The notes: a model not told the origin generated them from the sequence alone. DNA of 64,000 nt from Leptonema sp964619535 (GCA_964619535.1 CAZUEX010000007.1:104084-168083); one strand, 5' to 3'; counted from the stretch's first letter, positions 44,167 through 53,584 are shown. Numbers and translations are program-made.

Positions 44167-44191
44167 GTGTCAACCAAAAGAGGGTTGACAC
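44167..44191. promoter_or_regulatory. inverted repeat upstream of GT39 gene
   Basis: Perfect 9-bp arms GTGTCAACC / GGTTGACAC with a 7-base spacer. The right arm contains a consensus TTGACA -35 box, so a protein bound here could control the glycosylation operon; a MarR gene closes that operon. It could also be a weak hairpin after the permease gene, but no T run follows. Confidence 0.5.
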
Positions 44192-44221
44192 CGAGGCGGG
44201 GCTCCTGGATGTTACAGTTAG

Positions 44222-45898
44222 ATGTCGTTCAGTAAAAGCGAAAGACCGGTGATGGCTGCCATTTTTCTCGCCGGAGCTTTGCTGTTGCTTCCCGGAACGG
44301 AAGGCCTGAACCTGCTGCGCCAGGGCGACGAGGTGATGCACATTGCCACGGTGCGGGAAAGCCTGGATACAGATTCGATTCTTCTGCCCCGCCTTACCGG
44401 CCAGCCCAATGCCTACAAGCCTCCATTGCTTTTCTGGATGGGTATGGCAGGGGAATGGCTTTTGGGCCGTTCCCTTTTTGCAGACCGCTTTGTTGTGGCC
44501 TTGCTCGGTGCAGGGACGGCCGTGTTTGTTTACGGACTGGTTCGCCTGCACCGGCTTTCTACGAGAAGAAGCCTTGCCGTAGCCCTTGGCTTTCTGTTTT
44601 CGCTGGCTGCCTTTAAGTTCGGCCGTCTTCTGATGATGGATCTTCCCATGGCCTTCTTTCTGACTGCCGTTGCATGGGCTTCGGTAAAGCACTGGCGAAG
44701 CCCTCGTGGCCGGATGAACTATCTGATCCTGGCCGGCTTCCTGACCGGTATTGCCTTCCTTTATAAAGGGCCTCTGTTTCATGCCTATGCTGCACTGCTT
44801 TTACTGGCCCAGGCCGGCATGCGCTTATGGTCACCGGCCATGCTTTCGCAGTTCCGTCGCTGGAAGGCTCGCCTTCTTCAGTATGTGAAAGAAGCCCTGG
44901 TCTTTGTCCTGGCATCCCTGGTGGTGCCGGCGGCATGGGTTCTGGTCCTGTATGGGAACGGATTGGGCGATGTACTGTGGTTCTTCTTTGTCGTCGAAAA
45001 CATCGGGAAGTTTGCGGCGGACAATCAGCCGATGATGCGTATCTTCGGTGGCTGGCTTCTGTATCTGCTGCCGTTTACCCTTCCCGTTCTGTGGATTGCC
45101 ATCGATTCGTTTCGCCGGCCCGTGAAGGCTCCGTCTGCCTACACTGCCCGTATCTTTTTTGTGGCGGCCATTCTGATTACATGCCTGCATCTTTTACCTG
45201 ACAGGAAGGATCCCTACTATGTGGTTCCCGTACTGCCGGCGGTGATCGTAGCGGCAGGCCTGGCCTGGAGGTCGGACCGGTTGTCTTTACGGCTCCTTAC
45301 ATGGCAGAGTGCTTTTATGGCACTGCTTCTTGCTGTGGCTCTCTTCCTCTTTGCCGAACTGTGGATCGCTATCGTGGCCTCCTCCGTGCTGCTGCTGGCC
45401 GTTGTTGCCGGCTGGATGAGCACCCGGAAGATCGCAGAGCCGAAGCTGCCCGGAGCGGATGAGGCAGGTGGGATGCTCTGGAGGACACTGGCAGCCCCGC
45501 TTCTTATTATGGCCATTCTTCAATTTGTGCTGCTGCCGGCCGTGACTCGACCGATTCTTCCGGAGGCGTATGTCCCTGCACTGAAGAAAACGGGTGTCTG
45601 TCTGGTAAGCAGGAACTGGTGGGATGTCTTTGAACTGCAGCTTTACCTGCCGGACACAGAGATCCAGCATTCTTCACCCGCAGATACAATCTTCTGTGCC
45701 GACAGAACGAAGGCCGTACTGGCCCTGCAGGAAGACATGCCCGTTCCCGAAGGCTACGAAGAGGCAGCCAGCTGGTCGCACTGGAGTATTCGACCGGTGG
45801 CCGTAGGTGATGTGATGGCCCGGAGCTCTTCAGAAGGCTGGCGCCAGGCCCTCGAAGGGCGAACCACACTGTATCTTCCATTCGGAGGAAGACCATGA
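44222..45898 (+). CDS. ArnT-like membrane glycosyltransferase (GT39/83)
   Basis: A 558-residue polytopic protein with about eleven membrane segments. The first periplasmic loop carries the catalytic acidic motif (LLRQGDEVMHIATVRESL), followed by AYKPPLLFWMGM, LLMMDLPMAFF and FLYKGPLFH, as in ArnT and protein mannosyltransferases, which use polyprenyl-phosphate sugars. A C-terminal periplasmic part follows. It likely modifies lipid A or a surface protein, with the sugar donor made by the polyprenyl-phosphate glycosyltransferase two genes on. Confidence 0.86.
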   Translation: MSFSKSERPVMAAIFLAGALLLLPGTEGLNLLRQGDEVMHIATVRESLDTDSILLPRLTGQPNAYKPPLLFWMGMAGEWLLGRSLFADRFVVALLGAGTAVFVYGLVRLHRLSTRRSLAVALGFLFSLAAFKFGRLLMMDLPMAFFLTAVAWASVKHWRSPRGRMNYLILAGFLTGIAFLYKGPLFHAYAALLLLAQAGMRLWSPAMLSQFRRWKARLLQYVKEALVFVLASLVVPAAWVLVLYGNGLGDVLWFFFVVENIGKFAADNQPMMRIFGGWLLYLLPFTLPVLWIAIDSFRRPVKAPSAYTARIFFVAAILITCLHLLPDRKDPYYVVPVLPAVIVAAGLAWRSDRLSLRLLTWQSAFMALLLAVALFLFAELWIAIVASSVLLLAVVAGWMSTRKIAEPKLPGADEAGGMLWRTLAAPLLIMAILQFVLLPAVTRPILPEAYVPALKKTGVCLVSRNWWDVFELQLYLPDTEIQHSSPADTIFCADRTKAVLALQEDMPVPEGYEEAASWSHWSIRPVAVGDVMARSSSEGWRQALEGRTTLYLPFGGRP

Positions 45899-46332
45899 AA
45901 TCGCGGTCGGTCTGGGACATCCGTTTCCGCAGCTCCTACCTGTGGCGTTTCCTTCCTCTTCTGATCGTGGTTGCAGGTACCCTTGGCGTGGCCGCTTTCA
46001 GGATCCTGCAGCAGCCCGGCGTTACTGCAGGCCATAGCTACAGTGAGGCCGATGGTCAACTTTTATGTAATCGTCTGTGCGATGGATTGATGTACTGCTT
46101 TAATGATGCTCTGGAGGGCAGAGACGAAACAACAAAGAAGGCCGTTCGTTCGGCCTGTTATACCGGATGCAGGAAACATGAAGAGAAGCTTGTTGCCTGT
46201 GAGCCGGTTTTACGCAAAGAGCAGGGATATAGCCAGGCCTTCTGTCAGTCCCTTGCCACATGTCTGAATCAGGGATTTGGTCAGAGCATCGGAAGGCCTG
46301 TGTCTGGCCAGGGGGCGTTACCGGAACGGTAG
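45895..46332 (+). CDS. membrane-anchored twin CX3C protein
   Basis: A 145-residue protein with one N-terminal membrane segment (LWRFLPLLIVVAGTLGVAAFRIL) and a periplasmic part. That part has two C-x3-C motifs (CNRLC, CYTGC) plus further Cys (GLMYC, LVAC, and two near the end), which suggests a helical hairpin held by disulfides. Function unknown; coupled by a 4-base overlap to the GT39 gene, so perhaps an accessory of glycan transfer. Confidence 0.68.
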   Translation: MKSRSVWDIRFRSSYLWRFLPLLIVVAGTLGVAAFRILQQPGVTAGHSYSEADGQLLCNRLCDGLMYCFNDALEGRDETTKKAVRSACYTGCRKHEEKLVACEPVLRKEQGYSQAFCQSLATCLNQGFGQSIGRPVSGQGALPER

Positions 46333-46357
46333 CAACGACAAACAGTGGGGAAAAGAA

Positions 46358-47566
46358 ATGCAACAACTCAAAGAACGCAAACTGCAGTTCAGGCGTGAAT
46401 ACTTTCCGGTAAGGCCGCGAAACACCGATGATGTGGATGTAAGCGTAATCCTGCCGGCCTATAATGAGAGAGAGAATCTCCGTATCCTGCTTCCCTCGCT
46501 CATCCGCCTGTTTGATGAAGCACATTTAAGCTTTGAATTGATCGTCGTAGATGATAACTCGCCTGACAGAACCTGTGAGCTGGTGCGCGAAATGGCACGC
46601 CAGGATCACCGTATCCGTCTGATCCGACGTATTGACGAGCGCGGCCTTTCTTCGGCCGTTGTTACGGGGATGGCCTCGGCAAGTGGCCGTCATTTTATCG
46701 TAATGGATGCCGACCTGCAGCATGATGAGTCCATCATCCCTCGCATGATACAGGAGTTGCAGAGTGCCGAGATTGTCGTGGGATCACGTATGGTGGAAAG
46801 TGGCAGCTATGGCGACATGTCCTGGTTTCGCCGTGCGATGAGCCTTACGGCCACATTGCTGGCCCGGATCATGCTTTCCGTCGGGGTCAGTGATCCCATG
46901 AGCGGCTATTTCGGGATTCGCAGAGAGACCTTCGAGCAGGTGGCCGGACGGCTAAACCCGAAAGGCTTTAAGATCCTTCTTGAAATCCTGGCCAGGGCCA
47001 GAGGGAAAACGGTGCGTGAAGTAGGCTACCGGTTCCGAAACCGCCTGCACGGACAGACGAAGCTGGACGGCGCGGTAATTCTGCAGTATCTGTGCGCATT
47101 GCTGGAGATCCGGCTTGGACGCTCGATTTCTACGACCTTTGTCCGTTATGCTCTGATTGGTTCTGCCGGTGTCTTTGTGAACCTCTTTGGACAGTTTCTG
47201 GCAACGGTGCTGTTTGGACTGGAGTATCAGCGTGGAACCCTGTTGAAGCCTTCCCTGGCTGTTCTGGTGGGCTTTGAGCTCAGCGTGCTTTTCAATTATA
47301 TGGCAAACAATGCATGGACCTTTAAAGACAGAAAACGCATGGGATTTCTGCCGAATGTCACAGGCTTCGCCAAATTTCATCTGGTGGCCCTGTATGGATT
47401 TCTGATCCAGGTTTCTGTGTGGCACCTGCTGCTCACCCTTATGCCGGAACAGATTCCTGCGCAGCCTGCCAGTTATGCAGCAAATCTGATGGGCATACTG
47501 TTTGCGACCGTGAATAACTACTATCTGAATAAGAATTTTACCTGGGAGAGAAGCGTGACAGCCTGA
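46358..47566 (+). CDS. polyprenyl-phosphate glycosyltransferase (GT2) fused to GtrA domain
   Basis: 402 residues from ATG 46358 (GGGGAAAAG upstream). The N-terminal ~240 residues are a dolichol-phosphate-mannose-synthase-like GT2 domain: VILPAYNERENL, DDNSPDRT, MDADLQHDES, GSRMVESG and a late GQTKL. The C-terminal ~130 residues are a GtrA domain with four membrane segments (FVRYALIGSAGVFVNL… NYMANNAWTF… NNYYLNKNFTW), which may flip the lipid-linked sugar. It probably supplies the donor for the GT39 enzyme. Confidence 0.9.
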   Translation: MQQLKERKLQFRREYFPVRPRNTDDVDVSVILPAYNERENLRILLPSLIRLFDEAHLSFELIVVDDNSPDRTCELVREMARQDHRIRLIRRIDERGLSSAVVTGMASASGRHFIVMDADLQHDESIIPRMIQELQSAEIVVGSRMVESGSYGDMSWFRRAMSLTATLLARIMLSVGVSDPMSGYFGIRRETFEQVAGRLNPKGFKILLEILARARGKTVREVGYRFRNRLHGQTKLDGAVILQYLCALLEIRLGRSISTTFVRYALIGSAGVFVNLFGQFLATVLFGLEYQRGTLLKPSLAVLVGFELSVLFNYMANNAWTFKDRKRMGFLPNVTGFAKFHLVALYGFLIQVSVWHLLLTLMPEQIPAQPASYAANLMGILFATVNNYYLNKNFTWERSVTA

Positions 47567-47594
47567 GCGTCTGTTTTTTTTGTGATTCTGTACA

Positions 47595-48083
47595 ATGGGA
47601 GATTCGATGCACAGGTCTGTTGACCGGTCCAGGGGATGCGATGTGGCCGACCCGCTTGGCTTTTTGCTGGGTCGAGCTCATTACTCGATGCGCAGGCGCC
47701 TGAATCGGCGCATTGCCAGCTGCGGGATGGAGCTTACGAGTGAGCAATGCCTGATCCTTGTGATGCTTGGCTGTGAAGAACAGTTGAACCAGCAGGAGCT
47801 GGCGGATCGTCTTTTTAAAGATAAGACAGGCATTTCCCGGCTCGTTTCAGGGATGGAACGGAAGGGATTGCTCTTTCGCACAAGTACCATCGAAGACCGA
47901 AGAAACAACTTTGTTCAGCTGACCGCCATGGGTCGATCCATCGTCGATGGTATCATGAAAGAGGCAGCTGAGATCCGCAAAGAGGCAAGTAAAGGCATCT
48001 CTGAGGAAGAGCTGAGCATCTGTCAGAAGGTGCTCCAGCAGATGATCGATAACCTGAGCAGCGGAGACGGCGCAGGTGATTGA
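47595..48083 (+). CDS. MarR family transcriptional regulator
   Basis: A 162-residue winged-helix regulator: LTSEQCLILVMLG, LNQQELADRLFKDKTGISRLVSGMERKGLLFR (recognition helix) and the wing STIEDRRNNFVQLT. The initial ~15 residues may be upstream of the real start. It is 28 bases after the GtrA fusion; its target might be this operon or the divergent neighbours. Confidence 0.9.
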   Translation: MGDSMHRSVDRSRGCDVADPLGFLLGRAHYSMRRRLNRRIASCGMELTSEQCLILVMLGCEEQLNQQELADRLFKDKTGISRLVSGMERKGLLFRTSTIEDRRNNFVQLTAMGRSIVDGIMKEAAEIRKEASKGISEEELSICQKVLQQMIDNLSSGDGAGD

Positions 48084-48099
48084 CCTTCGTAGCTTCTGG

Positions 48100-49266
48100 T
48101 CAGAGAATGGCTGTCAGTTCCTGAACAAACTGCTGGATGTCTGCCTCTGTGGTAGGTAGATGTGGCGCCAGGCGCAGGTAGCCTCCACGTACAGTGCAGA
48201 CAATGCCCTTTTCGCGTAACTTGCGTGAAACGGATTCGGGATTGGGCACAACCAGCGATAGAATCCCTGACCTGTGCTCCGGTGTGAAGCAAAGTGGTCT
48301 TACTCTGTCTTTGAGCGGAGACTCCCCGAGAAGCTTGAGAAAGGTGTCCTGCATCGAAAAGATGTGGTCTCTGACGCCTTCCACGGTATGCTCAAGAGGT
48401 AAACGGTCGATACAGGTTTTGAGGGCAACGGCCAGTGAAACCGGCGTCGTACTGTACTCGAATCTGCGGCCATCGGTATGCGGGGCCCAGGTATGGTTCA
48501 GGTAATCCTGTCCCTGCAGCATCAGATCGGCGCCTGTCATGACCTGGTGAAGCTTATCACGAAAGTCCGGCGCCGTATACAGAAGACCACATCCAATGGG
48601 ACCGAGCAGCCATTTCCAGCCCGAAGCTGCAATGGCAGAGATGCCCCACGATTCTGGATACAGCGGAAGGGCTCCAAGGCTCTGCGCCGCATCGATGATC
48701 AGATCGATGTTGCGTTCCCGGCAGTACTGGCCGAGCTGTGGCAGGTCGACAGCAAAACCCGATGTAAACTGTACATGGCTGAGGGCGATGATCCGGGTGC
48801 GATCGGTTACCAGTGCATCGATATCTTCAAGTGAAAAGCTGCAGGGACCGGGAAGCGCTGTGTTCAGGTGGCAGGGCAGGAGTGCGTATTCCCTGTTTTG
48901 AACCAGTTTCAGTTTGGCCCCGCGCTGTTGCTGCAAAACCCAGGGATAATGATTGGAGGGATATTCATGAACAAAGCTGATGATCTCATCGCCCGGTTCG
49001 AATGGATAGCCCGCTGCAATCATGGACAGGGCCTCGGCCGTGTTTTTTACAAAGGATAGATTGGCAGCATCGGTTTGCAGCAGCCTTCCGGCAGAACTGT
49101 GCAGTTCTCCAAGCACATCGGGATATTCAGCGAAGACGAGAGCTCCCTGAAGCGAATGCCTCTCATCGAAACGATTTGCGGCATTGCGGGCCGGATCATA
49201 GAGCGGCGATACACCGCAGAAGTTCAGATAATTCCAGTTCTGTTTGTGGGAGAATCCGTCTTGCAT
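48100..49266 (-). CDS. class V aminotransferase (cysteine desulfurase/kynureninase-like fold)
   Basis: A 388-residue PLP enzyme: NYLNFCGVSPL, FVKNTAEALSMIAAGY, ALSHVQFTSGFAVDLPQLG, LIIDAAQSLGALPL (Asp and Gln contacting PLP) and the Schiff-base Lys in ASGWKWLLGPIGCG. The last strand carries VRGGYLRLAPHL (Arg for substrate carboxylate). It is close to SelA-independent, isopenicillin epimerase-like members, and the reaction cannot be deduced. Divergent from bioB with 53 bases between. Confidence 0.85.
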   Translation of the reverse strand: MQDGFSHKQNWNYLNFCGVSPLYDPARNAANRFDERHSLQGALVFAEYPDVLGELHSSAGRLLQTDAANLSFVKNTAEALSMIAAGYPFEPGDEIISFVHEYPSNHYPWVLQQQRGAKLKLVQNREYALLPCHLNTALPGPCSFSLEDIDALVTDRTRIIALSHVQFTSGFAVDLPQLGQYCRERNIDLIIDAAQSLGALPLYPESWGISAIAASGWKWLLGPIGCGLLYTAPDFRDKLHQVMTGADLMLQGQDYLNHTWAPHTDGRRFEYSTTPVSLAVALKTCIDRLPLEHTVEGVRDHIFSMQDTFLKLLGESPLKDRVRPLCFTPEHRSGILSLVVPNPESVSRKLREKGIVCTVRGGYLRLAPHLPTTEADIQQFVQELTAIL

Positions 49267-49319
49267 AGAGACCTCTTAAAAGTACTTGCGGCTGCAAGGA
49301 CAGCGTTTTTTTCGAATAC

Positions 49320-50465
49320 ATGTCTGCCCTTTCTTCTGCTGAGGCTCTTCAGGCTCTTGAATCCCACGTTGGCGAACGTCTGCGCTCTGATCCAGGGTTG
49401 CGCAAAAGCCTGATCGATCGGGAGCTGGCATGTCGTATCCTTGAAGATAACAGTATCAATGTAGAAGATGTTTTGCGCATTGGCGAGACGATTCGACGCC
49501 ATTTCCATGACAACCGTGTCCTTGTTCACATCTTGAATAACATTCGAAACGGTAACTGTGCAGAAGACTGTGGCTACTGTGCTCAGCGTAAAACGGCAGA
49601 AGGTGTGCCTGTTTATCAGACCAAGCCAGAAGATGAGATCATGGAAGAGGCCAGGGCGGCAAAGAAGAGTGGAGCGCACCGCTACTGCCTGGTCACAGCG
49701 GGGCGCGGCACATCTCCCCGCATGGCTACCCGCTATGCAGAGCTCATCAAGCGCATCAATGATGAGCTTGGCATGAAGGTATGCCTCAGCGCAGGCCTGA
49801 TCAATGATCCCGAAACAGCAAGGATTCTGGCCGATGCCGGTCTTGATCGCTATAATCATAACCTGAACACATCAGAGGCCCATTACGGCGAGATTGCTAC
49901 AACGCACTCCTATCAGGATCGCCTGAATACACTGGAACATGTGTCGTCGCGCGGTATCTCTCTTTGTAGCGGTGTGATTGCCGGTATGGGGGAAAGCAGG
50001 GCCGACCTTGTAAATGTGGCCTTCGAACTGAATCGTCTGGGAGCGGCCTCCATACCCGTGAATTTCTTTCTGCCTGTAGAAGGGCATGCGGTCAAAAACT
50101 ATGAAAGACTGACCGCTGATGACTGTTTGAAGATACTGTCCGTATTTCGTATGATCAATCCTTCTGCGGAAATTCGTATGGCTGCCGGACGCGAGATCTA
50201 TCTTGCTGAACGGCAGAGGGATGGTTTACGCGTCGCCAACTCACTTTTTGTATCGGGTTACCTGAACGTGAAAGGATCCTCTGCCGAGCAAACCATCCGC
50301 CTTATCTATGAAAATGGCTACAGGCTGGACGAAGAGTGTGAGAGAGAGATTGTACAGCTCCGTGATCGTATGCTTGAAGAGTCGGCTGATCTGACCGGCC
50401 TTCAGATGAAAAGTATGGAAGAGCTTCGTCCGTTTAGAGCGCAGGAAGCAGGTCCGAATCGTTGA
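49320..50465 (+). CDS. bioB: biotin synthase
   Basis: A 381-residue radical SAM enzyme inserting sulfur into dethiobiotin. The cluster motif C-x3-C-x2-C reads NIRNGNCAEDCGYCAQ; YNHNLNTSE, GVIAGMGE and VNFFLPVEGH are typical. It has ~30 residues more than E. coli BioB, mainly at the N-terminus. Conserved Arg for the [2Fe-2S] cluster is probably in IRMAAGREI. BioA is elsewhere in the window (25.8 kb); other bio genes are not. Confidence 0.93.
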   Translation: MSALSSAEALQALESHVGERLRSDPGLRKSLIDRELACRILEDNSINVEDVLRIGETIRRHFHDNRVLVHILNNIRNGNCAEDCGYCAQRKTAEGVPVYQTKPEDEIMEEARAAKKSGAHRYCLVTAGRGTSPRMATRYAELIKRINDELGMKVCLSAGLINDPETARILADAGLDRYNHNLNTSEAHYGEIATTHSYQDRLNTLEHVSSRGISLCSGVIAGMGESRADLVNVAFELNRLGAASIPVNFFLPVEGHAVKNYERLTADDCLKILSVFRMINPSAEIRMAAGREIYLAERQRDGLRVANSLFVSGYLNVKGSSAEQTIRLIYENGYRLDEECEREIVQLRDRMLEESADLTGLQMKSMEELRPFRAQEAGPNR

Positions 50466-50484
50466 TTCGAGGGTTATACGTCTG

Positions 50485-51147
50485 ATGTCCGAGGCCCGGT
50501 TACTTCTTTTTGATCTCGATGGTGCTCTGATCGATTCATCCGAAGATATTGCAAATTCCATTAATGCTACAAGGCAGATGATGCGGCTGGCGGAGCTTCC
50601 CGTCGAGACGGTTCGCTCGCATCTTGGTGATGGTGCAAGGGAGCTGGTCAGGCGATGCTTTCCCGAAAAATCCGAAGACGAGATTGACGGTGTGCTGAAG
50701 GCCTTTCGCATGCACTATGGCGAGAACTGTACGGTACAGACACGGCCTTATCCGGGTGTTTCTGAGATCCTGCCGGAATTGAAAGAGCAATACAAAATGG
50801 CAGTGGTCACCAACAAGCACGGTTCCGTATCGGTGGCAATACTGAAGCGGCTGGGTATACTTCAACATTTCGAGATGGTCGTTGGTGGAGATGGCCCCTG
50901 CTTAAAGCCATGCCCTGAAGGCATTTTTCAGATTCTGGATCAGCTGCAGATTGAGCCCCAAAACGCTATCATCATTGGAGATCATCACACCGATCTGGAG
51001 GCAGGAAGGCGGGCCGGAATTCTGCGCATCTTCTGCAGCTACGGATTTGGAAACAGCGGCGACGAACAACCGGATGCTGTACTTGAGCGATTTGCAGATC
51101 TGCCGGCCAGCCTGGATAAACTGATGGCCGGCAGCGGGTCAACTTAA
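50485..51147 (+). CDS. HAD-superfamily phosphatase (phosphoglycolate phosphatase-like)
   Basis: A 220-residue HAD hydrolase: motif I LLFDLDGALIDS (both Asp kept, but the Thr of DxDGT is Ala), motif II VVTNK, motif III Lys in LKPCPEG and motif IV GDHHTDLEAG. A helical cap follows motif I, as in Gph-like phosphatases. Substrate uncertain. 19 bases after bioB. Confidence 0.85.
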   Translation: MSEARLLLFDLDGALIDSSEDIANSINATRQMMRLAELPVETVRSHLGDGARELVRRCFPEKSEDEIDGVLKAFRMHYGENCTVQTRPYPGVSEILPELKEQYKMAVVTNKHGSVSVAILKRLGILQHFEMVVGGDGPCLKPCPEGIFQILDQLQIEPQNAIIIGDHHTDLEAGRRAGILRIFCSYGFGNSGDEQPDAVLERFADLPASLDKLMAGSGST

Positions 51148-51149
51148 CG

Positions 51150-52127
51150 TTAGCCGATGGCAATCATCCGCTCTACAGACTTAACCGCTCTTACGCGAAT
51201 GTCTTCTGGAACTCGCACCTCAAACTGTTCGTAAAGCAGTGCATCGCGCACCTTTTCCAGTGTGATCTTTTTCATGTGGGGACAGGTATGGCATGTTCCC
51301 ACAAACATACGATCGGGAAACACGGAGCGGAGGTTATCCGCCATGCTGCATTCGGTTACAAGTAAAACGTTCTTGTTCGGACGGCTTGCGATAAAGCTTT
51401 CCATCTGGGATGTGCTGCCACTGAAGTCACTTGCCTGGGTTACGTCTGTGTTGCACTCCGGATGGGCTATCACAAGCAGGTCATCGAACTGTTTGCGAAA
51501 ATACTCAATATCTTCCGCCGTATACTGTTCGTGCACCATGCACTTGCCCTTTTCGTAGGAGATCAGCTTCTTCTTCGTCTGAAGTTGCATGTTGTTGGCC
51601 AGATACACGTCGGGAAGAAAGAGGATGGTATCGTCCGGCAGGCTTTCAATGACCTTGAGGGCATTGGCGCTGGTGCAGCAGATGTCGGTTTCGGCTTTTA
51701 CCTCTGCCGAGCAGTTGACATAGGTTACGACTGGAACCCCTGGATACTGTGCCTTCAGGGCACGCACATCGGCTCCGGTGATGCTTTCGGCGAGGGAGCA
51801 TCCGGCGTCGAGGTCGGCAATCAGAACCTTTTTGTCAGGATTGAGAATGCTTGCTGTTTCAGCCATGAAATGCACGCCATTAAACAGAATGATGTCGGCC
51901 TCCGTATCGGCAGCCTTGCGTGCCAGGCCCAGCGAGTCTCCGATGAAGTCAGAGCAGCCATAGAATACGGCCGGAGTCATATAGTTATGACCGAGGATGA
52001 CGGCATTCTTTTCCCGTTTTAAGCGCTGGATCTCTTCGATGAGTGGCATGGCTGTGTCGAGCTCATGCGGCATCATGGTCTTTTCTAACGTCTTTCGGAT
52101 CTCATCAAGGTCTGTCATTGCCTGCAT
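51150..52127 (-). CDS. nadA: quinolinate synthase
   Basis: A 325-residue [4Fe-4S] enzyme that condenses iminoaspartate with dihydroxyacetone phosphate for NAD synthesis. Motifs: ILGHNYMTPAVF, FNGVHFMAETASIL, DLDAGCSLAES, YVNCSAEVKAETDICCTSANA, HPECNTDV and VGTCHTCPHMKKITLE. The three cluster Cys are present. ATG at 52118 (MTDLDEIR) is an alternative start. nadB and nadC are not in the window. Confidence 0.94.
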   Translation of the reverse strand: MQAMTDLDEIRKTLEKTMMPHELDTAMPLIEEIQRLKREKNAVILGHNYMTPAVFYGCSDFIGDSLGLARKAADTEADIILFNGVHFMAETASILNPDKKVLIADLDAGCSLAESITGADVRALKAQYPGVPVVTYVNCSAEVKAETDICCTSANALKVIESLPDDTILFLPDVYLANNMQLQTKKKLISYEKGKCMVHEQYTAEDIEYFRKQFDDLLVIAHPECNTDVTQASDFSGSTSQMESFIASRPNKNVLLVTECSMADNLRSVFPDRMFVGTCHTCPHMKKITLEKVRDALLYEQFEVRVPEDIRVRAVKSVERMIAIG

Positions 52128-52184
52128 GAGTTCAAGAAACGAACTGGAATCCAGCTGACAAGATAGAAATAATCGCTTTTGCGC

Positions 52185-52844
52185 TCATTTCGGGGGATTC
52201 CTGGAATAGAGACAGGCCTTGACGAAGACACATTCCGGACATTTCGGCTTGGTCGGACGGCAGATTTCGCGACCGAGAAAGGATAAAGACATGCCGGCAT
52301 CGGCCCACAGCGCCGGATCGATGGTCTGCATCAGGATCTTCTCAATCTTTGGAGGCGTTCCTGTTCCGAGGCCGAGACGGGGAACGATCCGTTCTACATG
52401 CAGGTCAACAATGATACCATCTCCAGGTCTGCCCATCTCGCGCAGTATGACGAGGGCTGTTTTGCGTCCGATACCTTTCAGCTTCACAAGGCCTTCCAGT
52501 GTGAGCGGGATCTTGTCGTCAGATTGGATTCGTTTTGCCGTATCGCAGATCCATTCACACTTTTTGCGGTGATTGGTGACGCTTTGGAGCAGTGGAATCA
52601 GGTCTTCAGGGTGTGCTGAAACAAGGTCCTTGAGTCGGGGATATGCTTTGAAAAAAGGAGGTGCCACATGGTTGATCTTCTTATCTGAATCCCTTGCCGA
52701 AAGGATGGTCATAATCATCAGCTGATAGAGATTCTTATACTGCAGGGGATGTTTGCGTGTTTTATATCGTTTGTTAAGCCGGGCGAAGTATTCGTTCCAG
52801 TTCGGCGAGAAACGCGGCATAAGCATGAGGCTACCTGCCTGCAA
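52185..52844 (-). CDS. nth: endonuclease III-like DNA glycosylase
   Basis: Up to 219 residues. Helix-hairpin-helix with catalytic Lys (LKGIGRKTALVIL) and the catalytic Asp (IIVDLHVERIVPRLGLG) are present, and the C-terminal [4Fe-4S] motif C-x6-C-x2-C-x5-C is intact (CRPTKPKCPECVFVKAC). It removes oxidised pyrimidines and cuts the abasic site. The usual VPGVG and DTH forms are LKGIG and DLH here. A start at residue 9 (MPRFSPNW) is likely. Confidence 0.9.
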   Translation of the reverse strand: MQAGSLMLMPRFSPNWNEYFARLNKRYKTRKHPLQYKNLYQLMIMTILSARDSDKKINHVAPPFFKAYPRLKDLVSAHPEDLIPLLQSVTNHRKKCEWICDTAKRIQSDDKIPLTLEGLVKLKGIGRKTALVILREMGRPGDGIIVDLHVERIVPRLGLGTGTPPKIEKILMQTIDPALWADAGMSLSFLGREICRPTKPKCPECVFVKACLYSRNPPK

Positions 52845-52918
52845 TCACTGTCTATCGTTTTATAAAGATGGGTTTGGGCCTGGGAAAAATGAAGAATGCT
52901 GTGTCTGGGGCATCGTAG

Positions 52919-53527
52919 TTAGGTTTTTGGGCCATGATTGGGTCTGTACCAGCGGGGTGGGATGAGTGGTGTGGATTCTGAAAAGAATGTCTTAATTCTG
53001 TACAGGCGGCTCTCTTCTGTGTAGGTCATGGTCAGATGGCTTGAGGTCGGAGTTCCGACAGTTCCATAAAGAGGGGGGCTCCAGCGCCGCAGAGCAAATT
53101 TGTAGCGACGAGTGTATTCCCAGACAACCAGCAAGACCAACAACCTGCTCATGGAAATCCGCGTGGCTAAACTGAGCAGCCGTAGCTCCACCCACACCTC
53201 CTCTTCGAAGCGCATGCTGATCCGCTTGAGGTTAAGCCCGGGATACTGATACCTCATGCGGATCCTGGTATACTGCAGCTGGCTGGTTGTCTTGGCGTGG
53301 CCGGCCCTGCCGCCCGGAATGCCTGCACGAAGGATCCGGTTGCGATAGCGACCGAGGAGCAGCCGAAAGAGGTGGTTCATGGACCCTTCATCCTCGCGCA
53401 GAGTGTTCAGCTTTTGCAGGTGCATGGCCGGCAGAAGCATGTCGACGGTTCCTGCCGGTTCCCATCGTTCCAGGGGAAAGATGCGATCGGTTGCAAAGGG
53501 GGGATGGGGAAGGGCTGAGGCATGCAT
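52919..53527 (-). CDS. DUF1564-like protein
   Basis: Up to 202 residues, basic. The middle matches the order seen in Leptospira DUF1564 proteins: VDMLLPAMHLQKL, HLFRLLLGRYRNRI, then RYQYPGLNLKRISMRFEEEVWVELRLLSLATRISMSRLLVLLVVWEY. DUF1564 genes form a large paralogous, often plasmid- or island-linked family in Leptospira with unknown role, possibly DNA binding. The N-terminal ~25 residues and the C-terminal tail are uncertain. It diverges from the polymerase cassette. Confidence 0.55.
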   Translation of the reverse strand: MHASALPHPPFATDRIFPLERWEPAGTVDMLLPAMHLQKLNTLREDEGSMNHLFRLLLGRYRNRILRAGIPGGRAGHAKTTSQLQYTRIRMRYQYPGLNLKRISMRFEEEVWVELRLLSLATRISMSRLLVLLVVWEYTRRYKFALRRWSPPLYGTVGTPTSSHLTMTYTEESRLYRIKTFFSESTPLIPPRWYRPNHGPKT

Positions 53528-53584
53528 ACTGGGTGGGGTCTGCCGGAGGTCAGAATGCTGTTATTTTTTTCCGGCCGTTCCTGA

